Assembly (NCBI RefSeq): GCF_017833295.1
Contig: NZ_JAFIBW010000001.1
Coordinates: 3,871,501 to 3,935,500 of the forward strand
DNA length: 64,000 nucleotides
DNA from: Methylobacterium sp. PvR107
GTDB taxonomy: Bacteria; Pseudomonadota; Alphaproteobacteria; Rhizobiales; Beijerinckiaceae
Direction of reading: 5' to 3'
How positions within the stretch are numbered: the stretch's first letter is position 1; each line of letters begins with the position of its first letter. Of the stretch, positions 17,652-28,091 are shown in pieces. The notes beneath the pieces were generated by a model, which made no database searches, was not told where the DNA came from, and saw only the letters and a program-made list of their open reading frames with translations. A program made the translations under genes and the position numbers.

Positions 17652-17682
17652 CAGATGGAGCTTCCAACCGTGGGAAGGTCAA
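17652..17682 (-). promoter_or_regulatory. CueR-type (MerR family) promoter of the copper operon
   Basis: On the minus strand TTGACC (17682-17677), a 19-nt spacer TTCCCACGGTTGGAAGCTC and CATCTG (17657-17652) closely follow the E. coli copA promoter, where TTGACC and a TTCC-N7-GGAA dyad lie in a 19-nt spacer. The long spacer is diagnostic of MerR-family activation. It ends 29 nt upstream of the HMA chaperone start. Confidence 0.7.
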
Positions 17683-17780
17683 GGGCGTCGTCGAGCTCGG
17701 TTCGAGCGTCCCGATGCGGAAACCGGGCCCGGTGGGCGCCGGACATCCGACTGGATCGTGCATCCGCGGCCCATCCATAC

Positions 17781-19916
<2,136 letters not shown>

Positions 19917-19945
19917 GAGGGGTGCCTTCCGTATCGCCTGGGGCG

Positions 19946-19976
19946 ACCCTAATTCCTCTAGCGACTAGAGGAGCAA
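19946..19976 (-). promoter_or_regulatory. MerR-type operator-promoter of zntA
   Basis: The palindrome TCCTCTAG-CGA-CTAGAGGA (19954-19972) lies in the 65-nt gap between zntA and the divergent merR gene. On the minus strand TTGCTC (19976-19971) and TAGGGT (19951-19946) flank it at 19 nt, the overlong spacer used by ZntR, CadR and PbrR regulators. It probably also mediates autoregulation. Confidence 0.8.
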
Positions 19977-19981
19977 GCGGC

Positions 19982-20404
19982 ATGAGGCCCATCGCCATCG
20001 GGGAGCTGTCGCGCCGCACGGCGGTGAAGGTCCCCACCATCCGGTTCTACGAGGGGCGAGGGCTGCTCCCGAGGCCGGAGCGCACGGACGGCAACCGACG
20101 CAGCTACGGCGAGGCCGACGTGCGCCGCCTACGCTTCATCCGGCACGCGCGGGCGCTCGGCTTCGAGATCGAGGACATCCAGGCCCTGCTAGACCTCGCC
20201 GGCCAGCCCGACCGCCCCTGTGGCGAGGCCGACGCCATCGCCCGCAAGCACCTCGCTGACATCGACGACCGGATCGCGCGGCTCACCGGGCTCCGACAGG
20301 AGGTCCAGGCCATGGTCGAGCAGTGCTCGGGCGGGCACGTGCGGGAATGCCGGATCATCGAGGTCCTGGCCGACCACGGCGAGTGCTTGCACGAGCGGCA
20401 CTGA
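19982..20404 (+). CDS. MerR family Zn/Cd/Pb-responsive regulator
   Basis: A 140-residue regulator. The N-terminal winged helix-turn-helix (IAIGELSRRTAVKVPTIRFYE, then GNRRSYGEADVRRLRFI) and the long dimerisation helix are canonical. Metal-ligand candidates are Cys in RPCGEAD, QCSGGHVREC and GECLHERH; the Cys and His-rich C-terminus resembles CadR/PbrR/ZntR more than CueR, which has a CxG7C loop. It is divergent from zntA over a 19-nt-spacer operator, so it is the probable zntA activator. The start at 19982 is the ATG of MRPIAIGEL. Confidence 0.9.
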   Translation: MRPIAIGELSRRTAVKVPTIRFYEGRGLLPRPERTDGNRRSYGEADVRRLRFIRHARALGFEIEDIQALLDLAGQPDRPCGEADAIARKHLADIDDRIARLTGLRQEVQAMVEQCSGGHVRECRIIEVLADHGECLHERH

Positions 20405-20459
20405 ACGCCGGGGCGCGACACCACCCTCGGGGCGGGACTTCCGACGTTCGGCCCGAGTG

Positions 20460-21623
20460 TCAACTCGACCGCCAGAGCCCGGCGACGAGGGCGAGGTTGG
20501 TCAGCGCCAGGATCATGAGCGACCACCACAGTACGTCCGGGCCGGAATGGGTCATCACGAACGCGCCGGCAGGCGGCGCAAGCGCCTGCGCGACCAGCCC
20601 CGGCCGCGCCAGTCGGCCGACGACCAGCGGGTAGCGCACGGGACCGAACAGGGCCAGGGGCACCGTCCCGCGTGCGATCGAATAGATGCCGTTGCCGCCG
20701 CCGTAGAGCACCAGCCAGACCCCGACGCCGGGCAGGCCCAGGGCGAGCAGCATCAAGCCGAGGGCGACCAGAACCAGGGCTGCGGTCAGGGTCCAGAGCG
20801 GGTGGTGGCGGCCCTTGAACGACATCTCCACGATGCGGGCGCCGACCTGCGCCGGGCCGATCAGTGCCCCGTAGGAGACCGCCGACGCCAGCGCGACGCC
20901 CCGCGCCTGCAGGAGTGTCAGCAGGTGCACCGACACCAGCGACATGATCGCGCCGCCGAGGATCAGCACCCCGGCGAACAGAAGGAACGCCCGCCGCTCC
21001 GCACCGGACAGCGGTCCGGCGCTGGCCTGTTGGCGCTCCGCCGCCATCGGCACCGCCGACACCTTCGGGATCAGCAGCAACACCAGCGGCAGCGTCACCC
21101 CGATGTGCAGGCCGGCATAGGCCAGGCAGGCGCCGCGCCATCCGACATGGGCGACTAGGAACGCAGAGAGCGGCCAGCACACGGTGCTGGCGAACCCGCC
21201 CCACAAGGTCAACGTCGTGATCGCCGGCCGCGCCTCCGCGCCGTAGAGGCGGCCGAGGGTGGCGAACGCGGGATCGTACAGCCCGCAGCCCATGCCCAGG
21301 CCGAGCAGCAGCCAGCCGGCGAGGTAGACCGGCAAGGCCGGGGCCATGGCCAGCGTAATCAGCCCGGCCGCGAGCAACAGCGCTGCGAGCGCCAGGACGG
21401 GCCGTCCGCCCCGCCGGTGGATCGCCGCCCCGACATGCGGCGATGCGAACGCTGCGACCAACAGGCCGAGCGACAGGCCGCCGACCACCCAGGCCAAGGG
21501 CCAGCCGGTGTCCTCGGCGACCGGTCCGGCGAGCACCGCCGGCAGGTAGAACGACGACCCCCACGTGAGGATCTGCACCACGCCGAGGGCGGAGATCACC
21601 GGCCATCGACGGGCCTCGGCCAC
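20460..21623 (-). CDS. MFS transporter of the ars operon (ArsK-like candidate)
   Basis: A 387-residue protein with twelve hydrophobic segments of the major facilitator superfamily (WGSSFYLPAVLAGPVAEDTGW at the start; loop HRRGGRPVLALAAL after helix 2). It begins 7 nt after the arsB stop, so it belongs to the arsR-arsC-arsB transcript. MFS genes at this position in other alphaproteobacterial ars operons include ArsK (trivalent arsenicals and antimonite) and ArsJ. No adjacent GAPDH gene is present, which argues against ArsJ. The exact substrate is inferred from context only. Confidence 0.75.
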   Translation of the reverse strand: MAEARRWPVISALGVVQILTWGSSFYLPAVLAGPVAEDTGWPLAWVVGGLSLGLLVAAFASPHVGAAIHRRGGRPVLALAALLLAAGLITLAMAPALPVYLAGWLLLGLGMGCGLYDPAFATLGRLYGAEARPAITTLTLWGGFASTVCWPLSAFLVAHVGWRGACLAYAGLHIGVTLPLVLLLIPKVSAVPMAAERQQASAGPLSGAERRAFLLFAGVLILGGAIMSLVSVHLLTLLQARGVALASAVSYGALIGPAQVGARIVEMSFKGRHHPLWTLTAALVLVALGLMLLALGLPGVGVWLVLYGGGNGIYSIARGTVPLALFGPVRYPLVVGRLARPGLVAQALAPPAGAFVMTHSGPDVLWWSLMILALTNLALVAGLWRSS

Positions 21624-21630
21624 GGGCGGG

Positions 21631-22926
21631 CTACCGCGGGCCGAGCAGTGGCAGCCACGCCGCCAGCGCCAGCAGCGTGACCAGCAGCACGGGCGGGGTG
21701 ATGACCAAGCCGACCTTCATGTACTGGCCCCAGGTGATCCTCTGGCCCTTGCTGTCGAGGACGTGCAGCCAGAGCAGCGTGGCGAGGCTGCCGATGGGCG
21801 TGAGCTTGGGCCCGAGGTCGCAGCCGATCACGTTGGCGTAGACCATCAGCTCGCGGGTCAGCGGCGACAGGTCCGGCGCCTGCTGGATCGAGAGCGCGCC
21901 GATCAGGACGCTCGGCATGTTGTTCATTGCCGACGACAGGATGGCCGCCGCGAAGCCGGTGCCGACCGTGGCGAACCACGGGCCGTGCCCGGCGAGCCAG
22001 ACCAGGCCCTTCGCAAGCGCGTCGGTCAGGCCGGCGTTCCGGAGGCCGTAGACCACCAGGTACATGCCAAGGCTGAACAGGACGATCTGCCAGGGCGCCT
22101 CGGTCAGCACCTTGCTGATCCGGATGGTCCCGCCCTGGTTCGCGAGCAGGAGGAGCACCGCCGCGCCGGCACACGTCACGGCCGACACCGGCACCCCGAA
22201 GGGCGCGGTGACGAAATAGGCCAGGAGAAGCACGCCCAGAAGCGGGAACGCCGCCCGGAACACCAGTGGGTCACGGATCGCCTCGGCCGGGCGCTCCAAG
22301 GCGTCCACCGGATAGGTCGCCGGCACGTCGCGCCGGAAGTAGGCCCACAGCACCACCAGCGTCGCCGCAAGGGACACGAGGTCCACCGGCCCCATCACGG
22401 CCGCATACCGGCCGAAGGTGACGGCGAAGAAGTTCGCGGAGACGATGTTGACGAGGTTGGAGATCACGAGCGGCAGGGAGGTCGAGTCCGCCACGAACCC
22501 GCAGGCGACGATGAAGGCGAGCGCCGCCGCCGGCGTGAAGTCGAGCCGGCGCAGGATCGCCAGCACAATTGGGGTCAGCAGCAACGCGGCGCCGTCGTTG
22601 GCGAACACGGCCGCGATGGCTGTGCCGAGGAGCACGACCAGTGGGAAGAGCCGTCGGCCCCGGCCGCCGCCCCAGCGGGCGATGTGCAGGGCCGCCCAAT
22701 GGAAGAACCCGGCCTCGTCGAGAAGCAACGAGATGATGATGAGCGCCACGAAGGTGAAGGTGGCGTCCCAGACGATATGCCAGACCACCGGGACGTCGCC
22801 GGGGTGGATCACGCCCGTGGCGAGGGCGACGCCTGCGCCGGCCAGCGCACTCCACCCGATCCCGAGGCCCTTGGGCTGCCAGATGACGAACACGAGTGTG
22901 ACGAGGAACAGGGCGAGCGCGAGCAT
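21631..22926 (-). CDS. arsB: Arsenite/antimonite efflux permease ArsB
   Basis: A 431-residue polytopic membrane protein of the ArsB (ion transporter superfamily) type, which extrudes As(OH)3 and Sb(OH)3 in exchange for protons. Characteristic segments are [62 protein letters not shown] and [16 protein letters not shown]. The length matches E. coli ArsB (429). No ArsA ATPase is present, so it acts as a secondary carrier. It lies 34 nt downstream of arsC. Confidence 0.96.
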   Translation of the reverse strand: MLALALFLVTLVFVIWQPKGLGIGWSALAGAGVALATGVIHPGDVPVVWHIVWDATFTFVALIIISLLLDEAGFFHWAALHIARWGGGRGRRLFPLVVLLGTAIAAVFANDGAALLLTPIVLAILRRLDFTPAAALAFIVACGFVADSTSLPLVISNLVNIVSANFFAVTFGRYAAVMGPVDLVSLAATLVVLWAYFRRDVPATYPVDALERPAEAIRDPLVFRAAFPLLGVLLLAYFVTAPFGVPVSAVTCAGAAVLLLLANQGGTIRISKVLTEAPWQIVLFSLGMYLVVYGLRNAGLTDALAKGLVWLAGHGPWFATVGTGFAAAILSSAMNNMPSVLIGALSIQQAPDLSPLTRELMVYANVIGCDLGPKLTPIGSLATLLWLHVLDSKGQRITWGQYMKVGLVITPPVLLVTLLALAAWLPLLGPR

Positions 22927-22960
22927 CCGGGCGTTTTCTTCTTATGGATCGGTGTGAGGC

Positions 22961-23398
22961 TCAGGCGGTGGCGACGCGGCGGCCGCGCTCGTCCACGACT
23001 CGCTCGCCGTCCTCCTTCACGAGCTCGCCCTGCTGCCCGGGCAGCAGGTCCAGCACCGCCTCCGAGGGCCGGCACAGGCGCACGCCCTTCGGGCTGACCA
23101 CGAGCGGACGGTTGAGCAGCACCGGATCCGCCGCGACCGCGTCGAGGAGTTGCCCGTCGGTCAGCGCCGGATCCCCCAGGCCGAGCTCGGCGAAGGGCGT
23201 GCCCTTCTCACGCAACGCCTCACGCACCGTGATGCCGGCGCGGGCGAGCATCCGCTCGATGAGCGTCCTGTTCGGCGGAGTCTTGAGATACTCGACCACG
23301 TGCGGCTCGATGCCGGCGTTGCGGATCATCGCCAGGGCGTTGCGGGACGTGCCGCAATCCGGGTTGTGATAGATCACGACGTCGAACGGCTCAGGCAT
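22961..23398 (-). CDS. arsC: Glutaredoxin-dependent arsenate reductase
   Basis: A 145-residue ArsC of the E. coli plasmid R773 type. The active-site loop is HNPDCGTSRN (Cys 15), and conserved Arg residues occur at NRTLIERML and LNRPLVVSPKGVRLCRPSEAV. It reduces arsenate to arsenite with glutathione and glutaredoxin, supplying ArsB with substrate. The start overlaps the arsR stop by 8 nt, so the two genes are translationally coupled. Confidence 0.96.
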   Translation of the reverse strand: MPEPFDVVIYHNPDCGTSRNALAMIRNAGIEPHVVEYLKTPPNRTLIERMLARAGITVREALREKGTPFAELGLGDPALTDGQLLDAVAADPVLLNRPLVVSPKGVRLCRPSEAVLDLLPGQQGELVKEDGERVVDERGRRVATA

Positions 23399-23753
23399 GG
23401 GCAGTCTCTCCGGTAGTGCAGTCGCAAACAGCGAGCGCGGCGACCGCCGGGGCGCAGACCTCCGGATGGCCCTGGCAGCAGTCGCGCATGAGGAACTGGA
23501 CGAGGTCCGACAGCGCCGGGTAGGCGGCGCTGTAGATGATCGAGCGGCCCTCGCGGCGGGACGTGACCAGCCCCGCGTGGCTCAGTTCCTTGAGGTGATG
23601 GGACACGGTGGCCGCGGACACGCCGACCGCGTCGGCCAGGACGCCGGAGGCCAGCCCCCCGGGCCCGGCGGTCACCAGCGCCCGCACCAGACGGAGGCGG
23701 TGCTCCTGCCCGAGGGCCAGGAAGGCAGCGAGGGCTTGCGTCTCGTCCATCAT
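23391..23753 (-). CDS. arsR: ArsR family arsenite-responsive repressor
   Basis: A 120-residue winged-helix repressor. The recognition helix is [20 protein letters not shown] and the wing [15 protein letters not shown]. The usual ELCVCDL site in helix 3 is absent. Instead the C-terminal part has [11 protein letters not shown], a Cys-Cys-N5-Cys arrangement equal in spacing to the As(III) site of Acidithiobacillus ferrooxidans ArsR (C95, C96, C102). The start is one of two consecutive ATGs (23753 or 23750). It is divergent from arsH with a shared operator. Confidence 0.93.
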   Translation of the reverse strand: MMDETQALAAFLALGQEHRLRLVRALVTAGPGGLASGVLADAVGVSAATVSHHLKELSHAGLVTSRREGRSIIYSAAYPALSDLVQFLMRDCCQGHPEVCAPAVAALAVCDCTTGETAHA

Positions 23754-23764
23754 CTCTACAATTA

Positions 23765-23780
23765 TCAAATTACCGTTTGA
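23765..23780. promoter_or_regulatory. Probable ArsR operator
   Basis: The inverted repeat TCAAA-ttaccg-TTTGA lies in the 47-nt A/T-rich gap between divergent arsR and arsH. The half-sites fit the TCAA/TTGA cores of known ArsR boxes. Repression of both directions is expected. Confidence 0.6.
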
Positions 23781-23800
23781 ACGTACAGGAATGCAGATCC

Positions 23801-24547
23801 TTGGACAAGCCCGCACAGCCCTTCACAGACGGCCTGCCGAACCTGAGCGAGGCGCAGTTCGAGGCGCCGACCGCGGAGCGGGTCTCGGCGACGGCGCCGC
23901 TCACCCATGCGCCGCGCTTCCTGATCCTCTACGGCTCGTTGCGGGAACGCTCGTTCAGCCGCTTCCTCGCCTTCGAGGCGGCGCGCCTGCTGGAGGCGAT
24001 GGGCGGCGAGGTGCGCATCTTCCACGCGGACGGGCTGCCCCTGCCCGACGACGCCACCGCCGACCACCCGAAGGTGCAGGAGCTCCGGCAACTGTCGATC
24101 TGGTCCGAGGGCCACGTCTGGGTCAGCCCCGAGCGCCACGGCACCATGACCGGCGTCATCAAGAGCCAGATCGACTGGCTACCCCTGTCGGAGGGGTCGG
24201 TGCGCCCGACGCAGGGCCGAACCCTCGCGGTGATGCAAGTCTCCGGCGGCTCGCAGAGCTTCAACGCCGTCAACGGCCTGCGCGTCCTCGGGCGCTGGAT
24301 GCGGATGATCACCATCCCGAACCAGTCGTCGGTGCCGATGGCCTATAAGGAGTTCGATGACGCCGGCCGCATGAAGCCGGGGCCGCTGTACGACCGGGTC
24401 GTGGACGTGTGCGAGGAGCTGATGAAGTTCACGCTGCTGACGCGGGGCCGGGCCGAGTACCTGGTTGACCGCTACTCAGAGCGGAAGGAGCGCGAGCCCG
24501 AGCGCCTCAAGGGCGTCGCTGCCGACATCGGGTTCGTGAAGCGGTAG
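23801..24547 (+). CDS. arsH: ArsH NADPH-dependent FMN reductase / organoarsenical oxidase
   Basis: A 248-residue flavodoxin-like protein. The FMN phosphate loop is [20 protein letters not shown] and later motifs are [21 protein letters not shown] and [21 protein letters not shown]. ArsH oxidises trivalent organoarsenicals and can reduce quinones or metals. The start is uncertain: TTG at 23801 follows AGGA, whereas the in-frame TTG at 23777 falls inside the operator dyad and lacks a ribosome site, so 23801 is preferred. It is divergent from arsR. Confidence 0.93.
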   Translation: MDKPAQPFTDGLPNLSEAQFEAPTAERVSATAPLTHAPRFLILYGSLRERSFSRFLAFEAARLLEAMGGEVRIFHADGLPLPDDATADHPKVQELRQLSIWSEGHVWVSPERHGTMTGVIKSQIDWLPLSEGSVRPTQGRTLAVMQVSGGSQSFNAVNGLRVLGRWMRMITIPNQSSVPMAYKEFDDAGRMKPGPLYDRVVDVCEELMKFTLLTRGRAEYLVDRYSERKEREPERLKGVAADIGFVKR

Positions 24548-24656
24548 GTGGGCCCGGCCGTGTGGCGACGCCTCGTCCCGCCATGCGCGACAGCGCCGGC
24601 CAGTCGAGGAATTCTCCGGTTCCGAGACGCAACCCACAAACCACAAACCACCCAGA

Positions 24657-24682
24657 GGATCGCACGTTAGGTTGTGCGATCC
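24657..24682 (+). terminator. Hairpin downstream of arsH
   Basis: A perfect 9-bp stem, GGATCGCAC (24657-24665) with GTGCGATCC (24674-24682), closes an 8-nt loop 110 nt after arsH. It lacks a T-tract, so termination is only one possible role. Confidence 0.45.
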
Positions 24683-24738
24683 CAAGACGATGCGCGGAAC
24701 TTTGGTGAAATGGGCAGGTGACTTTGATGTTCGGCCTG

Positions 24739-24794
24739 CCAGCCCCTCTCAGTGATAAAAGCGGATTATAGGGTCGATTGTCACTGAGGGCTGG
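24739..24794. repeat. Long interrupted inverted repeat
   Basis: The arms CCAGCCC-ctc-TCAGTGA (24739-24755) and TCACTGAGGGCTGG (24781-24794) pair over 14 bp with a 3-nt bulge. The A/T-rich 25-nt loop holds TTATAGGG. It could be a leader structure upstream of the flavoprotein gene or a remnant end of a mobile element. Confidence 0.5.
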
Positions 24795-24978
24795 CGAGAC
24801 CCTGACGCATGGCGAGGGCCGGGCTCCGCAGGGGCCCGGCCCTTTCTCGGCATGTGCGCCCTCGCACGCCGCCGTCGTCTCCGTTGCGCCGCACCTTGGC
24901 ATCGCCGCGCCGCAGCGCCACCTCGGCGCCGGAACGAACCGGATGCGGCCCCCACGTCGCACCAGCACGAGGTAATTC

Positions 24979-26070
24979 ATGCCATCCCTGCTCGACCCGA
25001 TCCGCATCGGCGCCATCGAGGCGAAGAACCGGATCTTCATGGCCCCGCTCACCCGGGGCCGCGGCACCCGCGAGCACGTGCCGACCCCGATCATGGCCGA
25101 GTATTACGCCCAGCGTGCCGGCGCCGGCCTGATCCTCACCGAGGCCACCGGCATCAGCCAAGAGGGCCTGGGCTGGCCGTTCGCGCCGGGCATCTGGTCC
25201 GACGCCCAGGTCGATGCGTGGCGGCCGATCGTGAAGGCGGTCCACGACAAGGGCGGCAAGATCGTCTGCCAGATCTGGCACATGGGCCGGATGGTCCACC
25301 CGGACTTCCTCGGCGGCGCCAAGCCGGTCTCGTCCTCCGCCACCACGGCGCCCGACCAGGCCCATACCTATGCCGGCAAGAAGCCCTACGGTGAGGCCCG
25401 CGCCCTGGAGGTCGCCGAGATCCCGCGCCTGCTCGCGGATTACGAGCGCGCCACCGCCAACGCGCTGGCCGCCGGCTTTGACGGCGTGCAGATTCACGCA
25501 GCGAACGGCTACCTGATCGACGAATTTCTGCGCGACGGCACCAACCACCGCACCGACCAGTACGGCGGCTCCATCGAGAACCGGGTGCGGCTTCTGCGCG
25601 AGGTCACCGAGGTTGTGGCCAAGGTCGCAGGGCCCGAGCGCACCGGCGTGCGCCTCTCGCCGAACGGCGCGATCCAGGGCTGCAACGATTCGAACCCCGA
25701 GCCGCTGTTCGTGGCCGCTGCGCAGGCGCTGGCCGATGTCGGCATCGCCTTCCTGGAGATGCGCGAGCCGGGCCCGGACGGCACCTTCGGCAAGGCCGAC
25801 CATCCGCCGATCGCCCCGGCGATGCGGCGCGTGTTCCGCAACCCGATGATCCTCAACGCCGATTACGACGGGATCAGCGGCCAGAAGGTGCTGGATGCCG
25901 GCGCGGCCGACGCCATCGCGTTCGGTCGGACCTACATCGCCAATCCGGACCTCGTCGAGCGGATCGCCAAGGGTGCGCCGCTCAACAAGGACAACGCCGC
26001 GACGTGGTACAGCCAGGGCCCCGAGGGCTATGTCGACTACCCGACCCTGAGCGAGGCCCGCGCCGCCTGA
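24979..26070 (+). CDS. nemA: Old yellow enzyme (alkene reductase)
   Basis: A 363-residue TIM-barrel FMN enzyme that reduces activated C=C bonds of enals, nitro-olefins, maleimides or nitrate esters with NAD(P)H. The start MPSLLDPIRIGAIEAKNRIFMAPLTRGRG is typical. The substrate-binding pair is HAANGYLIDEF (His-x-x-Asn), followed by RTDQYGGSIENR, and the FMN-phosphate region is AIAFGRTYIANPDLVER. The length matches NemA/XenB. No linked NemR-type repressor is seen. The gene symbol is by family and could equally be xenB. Confidence 0.92.
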   Translation: MPSLLDPIRIGAIEAKNRIFMAPLTRGRGTREHVPTPIMAEYYAQRAGAGLILTEATGISQEGLGWPFAPGIWSDAQVDAWRPIVKAVHDKGGKIVCQIWHMGRMVHPDFLGGAKPVSSSATTAPDQAHTYAGKKPYGEARALEVAEIPRLLADYERATANALAAGFDGVQIHAANGYLIDEFLRDGTNHRTDQYGGSIENRVRLLREVTEVVAKVAGPERTGVRLSPNGAIQGCNDSNPEPLFVAAAQALADVGIAFLEMREPGPDGTFGKADHPPIAPAMRRVFRNPMILNADYDGISGQKVLDAGAADAIAFGRTYIANPDLVERIAKGAPLNKDNAATWYSQGPEGYVDYPTLSEARAA

Positions 26071-26176
26071 GACGCCTTCGGCCCCGATCCGCTGCCGCGC
26101 CCACAAAAAGCGTGGCGGCAATGTGCGGCGGTGCCTAGGCAGGCGCCGTCCGCGCACCTATTTGGGGAGCTGGATC

Positions 26177-28090
26177 ATGGATGTGCCGGCTCCTCACGCG
26201 CTCGCGGCTTCCGAACCGACCGACCGGCGCTGGAGCGCCGCGGCCCGGATCGCGGAGCTGCGCGACCTCGCCATCCTCGATTCGGAGCCTGAGCCGCTCT
26301 ACGACGACCTCGTGCGCGTCGCCGCCTATGTCTGCCGCGCGCCGGTTGCCCTCGTCAGCCTGGTGGATGCGGAGCGGCAATGGTTCAAGTCGGAGGTGGG
26401 TCTCGGCAAGCGCGAGCTGCCGATCAACTGCTCGGTCTGCGCCCACACGATCGAGGCCGGTGACGTCCTCATCATCCCGGACCTGACCGCCGACCCGCGG
26501 ACCACCGAGAACCCGCTCGTGACCGGGGGGCCGGCCTTTCGATTCTACGCAGGCGCGGTGATCCGCGGCCAACACGGCATTCCGCTCGGCGCCCTGTGCG
26601 TGCTCGACCGGGCCCCACGGCCGGACGGGCTCGACTCGGAGCAGACCGCGACCCTGCTGGCGCTGGCGCGGCAGATCTCGAGCCTGCTGGAGCACCGCCG
26701 GACGCTGGCGCAGGTCGCCGCCCGCGAGGCGGAGATCGCCGCGAGCGAGCGTCGCTTCCGGGTGATGACCGCGGCGATGCCCCAGATGGTCTGGACCACG
26801 CTGCCGGACGGGTTCCACGACTATTACAACGACCGCTGGTACGAGTTCACCGGCGTGCCCTACGGCTCCACCGACGGCGAGGGTTGGAACGACGTGTTCC
26901 ATCCGGAGGATCAGGAGCGGGCCTGGACCCGGTGGCGCCACTCGCTGGAGACCGGCGAGCCCTATGAGATCGAGTACCGCCTGCGCCATCGCGGCGGCGA
27001 CTACCGCTGGACGCTGGGCCGCGCCATGCCGATCCGCGACGCGGAGGGGCGGATCGAGCGCTGGTTCGGGACCTGCACCGACATCGACGACCTGAAGCGT
27101 GCCGAAGCCGAGGCGCGCAAGCTCGCCGCCATCGTGGAGACCTCGAAGGACTTCATCGGCCTCTGCACCCTGGAGGGCGAGATCACCCATCTCAACGAGG
27201 CGGCCCTGGCCCTGGTCGGCCTGCCCGACCTCGCCGCCGCGCGCCGGCACAGGATTCCGGATCTCTTCACGGACGACAGCCGCCGCGTGCTGGCCGAGAC
27301 CGTGATGCCGGCGGTCCGCCGGAACGGCTTCTGGGAGGGCGAGCTGGCCTTCCGCCACTTCGGAACGGTCGAGCCGGTGGCGGTCCTGTACAACATCTTC
27401 CCCGTGCGCGATCCGACCGGGGCCGAGGTCGGCTATGCCACCGTCACCCGCGACCTGCGCGAGGCCAAGCGCGCCGAGGAGGCCCGCGACCTGCTGATCC
27501 GCGAGCTGTCGCACCGGATCAAGAACATCTTCGCGGTGGTCGGCGGGCTGGCCGCGCTGACCGCGCGCAGCGATCCGGCCGCCAAGCCTTTCGCGGCCGC
27601 CTTCCGGGAGCGACTCGGCGCCCTGGCGCGGGCGCACGAATATGTCCGGCCGCACTCCCCCGACAGCGCCCCCGCGGTGGCGGGCCAGACGGTCCTGGGG
27701 CTCATGCGCCTGATCATGGCCGCCTATGAGGAAGGCGGCCGGGCTCGGGTGGCGATCTTCGGCGACGATGCCGAGATCGGCGAGCGCACCGCCACCGCCC
27801 TCGCGCTGATCATGCACGAGCAGGCGACCAACGCGATGAAGTATGGCGGCCTCTCCACCAATGAGGGCGGGGTCTCGCTGATGGGGCGCCACGAAGCGGA
27901 CCGCTACACGCTGACATGGCAGGAGGCGGGCGGCCCCCCGGTCGTCGGCGCTCCGTCCCGCAAGGGCTTCGGCACGGTCTTGGCCGAGCGCAGCGTTGCC
28001 GGCCAGCTCGACGGCGTGCTGGAGCACGACTGGGCGCCGGGCGGGCTGCAGCTGCGCCTCAGCGTCCCGATCGAGAACCTGCGGACCTGA
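26177..28090 (+). CDS. GAF-PAS-PAS HWE-family sensor histidine kinase
   Basis: A 637-residue soluble kinase. The ATG at 26177 follows GGGAG. About 35-175 is a GAF domain of the 'SLVDAERQWFKSEVG' type with cysteines in NCSVCAHTI. About 195-310 is a PAS/PAC unit (GFHDYYNDRWYEFTGVPYG) and about 318-435 a second PAS (DFIGLCTLEGEITHLNEAALA). About 445-637 is the HWE/HisKA_2 catalytic region: ELSHRIKNIF with the phospho-acceptor His, LIMHEQATNAMKYGGLS as N-box and RKGFGTVLAER as G-box. There is no membrane segment and no partner regulator nearby. Kinases of this type often feed PhyR/NepR/EcfG or light signalling. Confidence 0.9.
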   Translation: MDVPAPHALAASEPTDRRWSAAARIAELRDLAILDSEPEPLYDDLVRVAAYVCRAPVALVSLVDAERQWFKSEVGLGKRELPINCSVCAHTIEAGDVLIIPDLTADPRTTENPLVTGGPAFRFYAGAVIRGQHGIPLGALCVLDRAPRPDGLDSEQTATLLALARQISSLLEHRRTLAQVAAREAEIAASERRFRVMTAAMPQMVWTTLPDGFHDYYNDRWYEFTGVPYGSTDGEGWNDVFHPEDQERAWTRWRHSLETGEPYEIEYRLRHRGGDYRWTLGRAMPIRDAEGRIERWFGTCTDIDDLKRAEAEARKLAAIVETSKDFIGLCTLEGEITHLNEAALALVGLPDLAAARRHRIPDLFTDDSRRVLAETVMPAVRRNGFWEGELAFRHFGTVEPVAVLYNIFPVRDPTGAEVGYATVTRDLREAKRAEEARDLLIRELSHRIKNIFAVVGGLAALTARSDPAAKPFAAAFRERLGALARAHEYVRPHSPDSAPAVAGQTVLGLMRLIMAAYEEGGRARVAIFGDDAEIGERTATALALIMHEQATNAMKYGGLSTNEGGVSLMGRHEADRYTLTWQEAGGPPVVGAPSRKGFGTVLAERSVAGQLDGVLEHDWAPGGLQLRLSVPIENLRT

Positions 28091-28091
28091 G

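Larger units (their letters stand above)
24548..24978. other. Intergenic stretch with two inverted repeats
   Basis: These 431 nt between arsH and the flavoprotein gene contain no supported gene. Two separate inverted repeats (24657-24682 and 24739-24794) and a patch of low GC around 24690-24780 stand out; they are listed separately. Confidence 0.5.
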
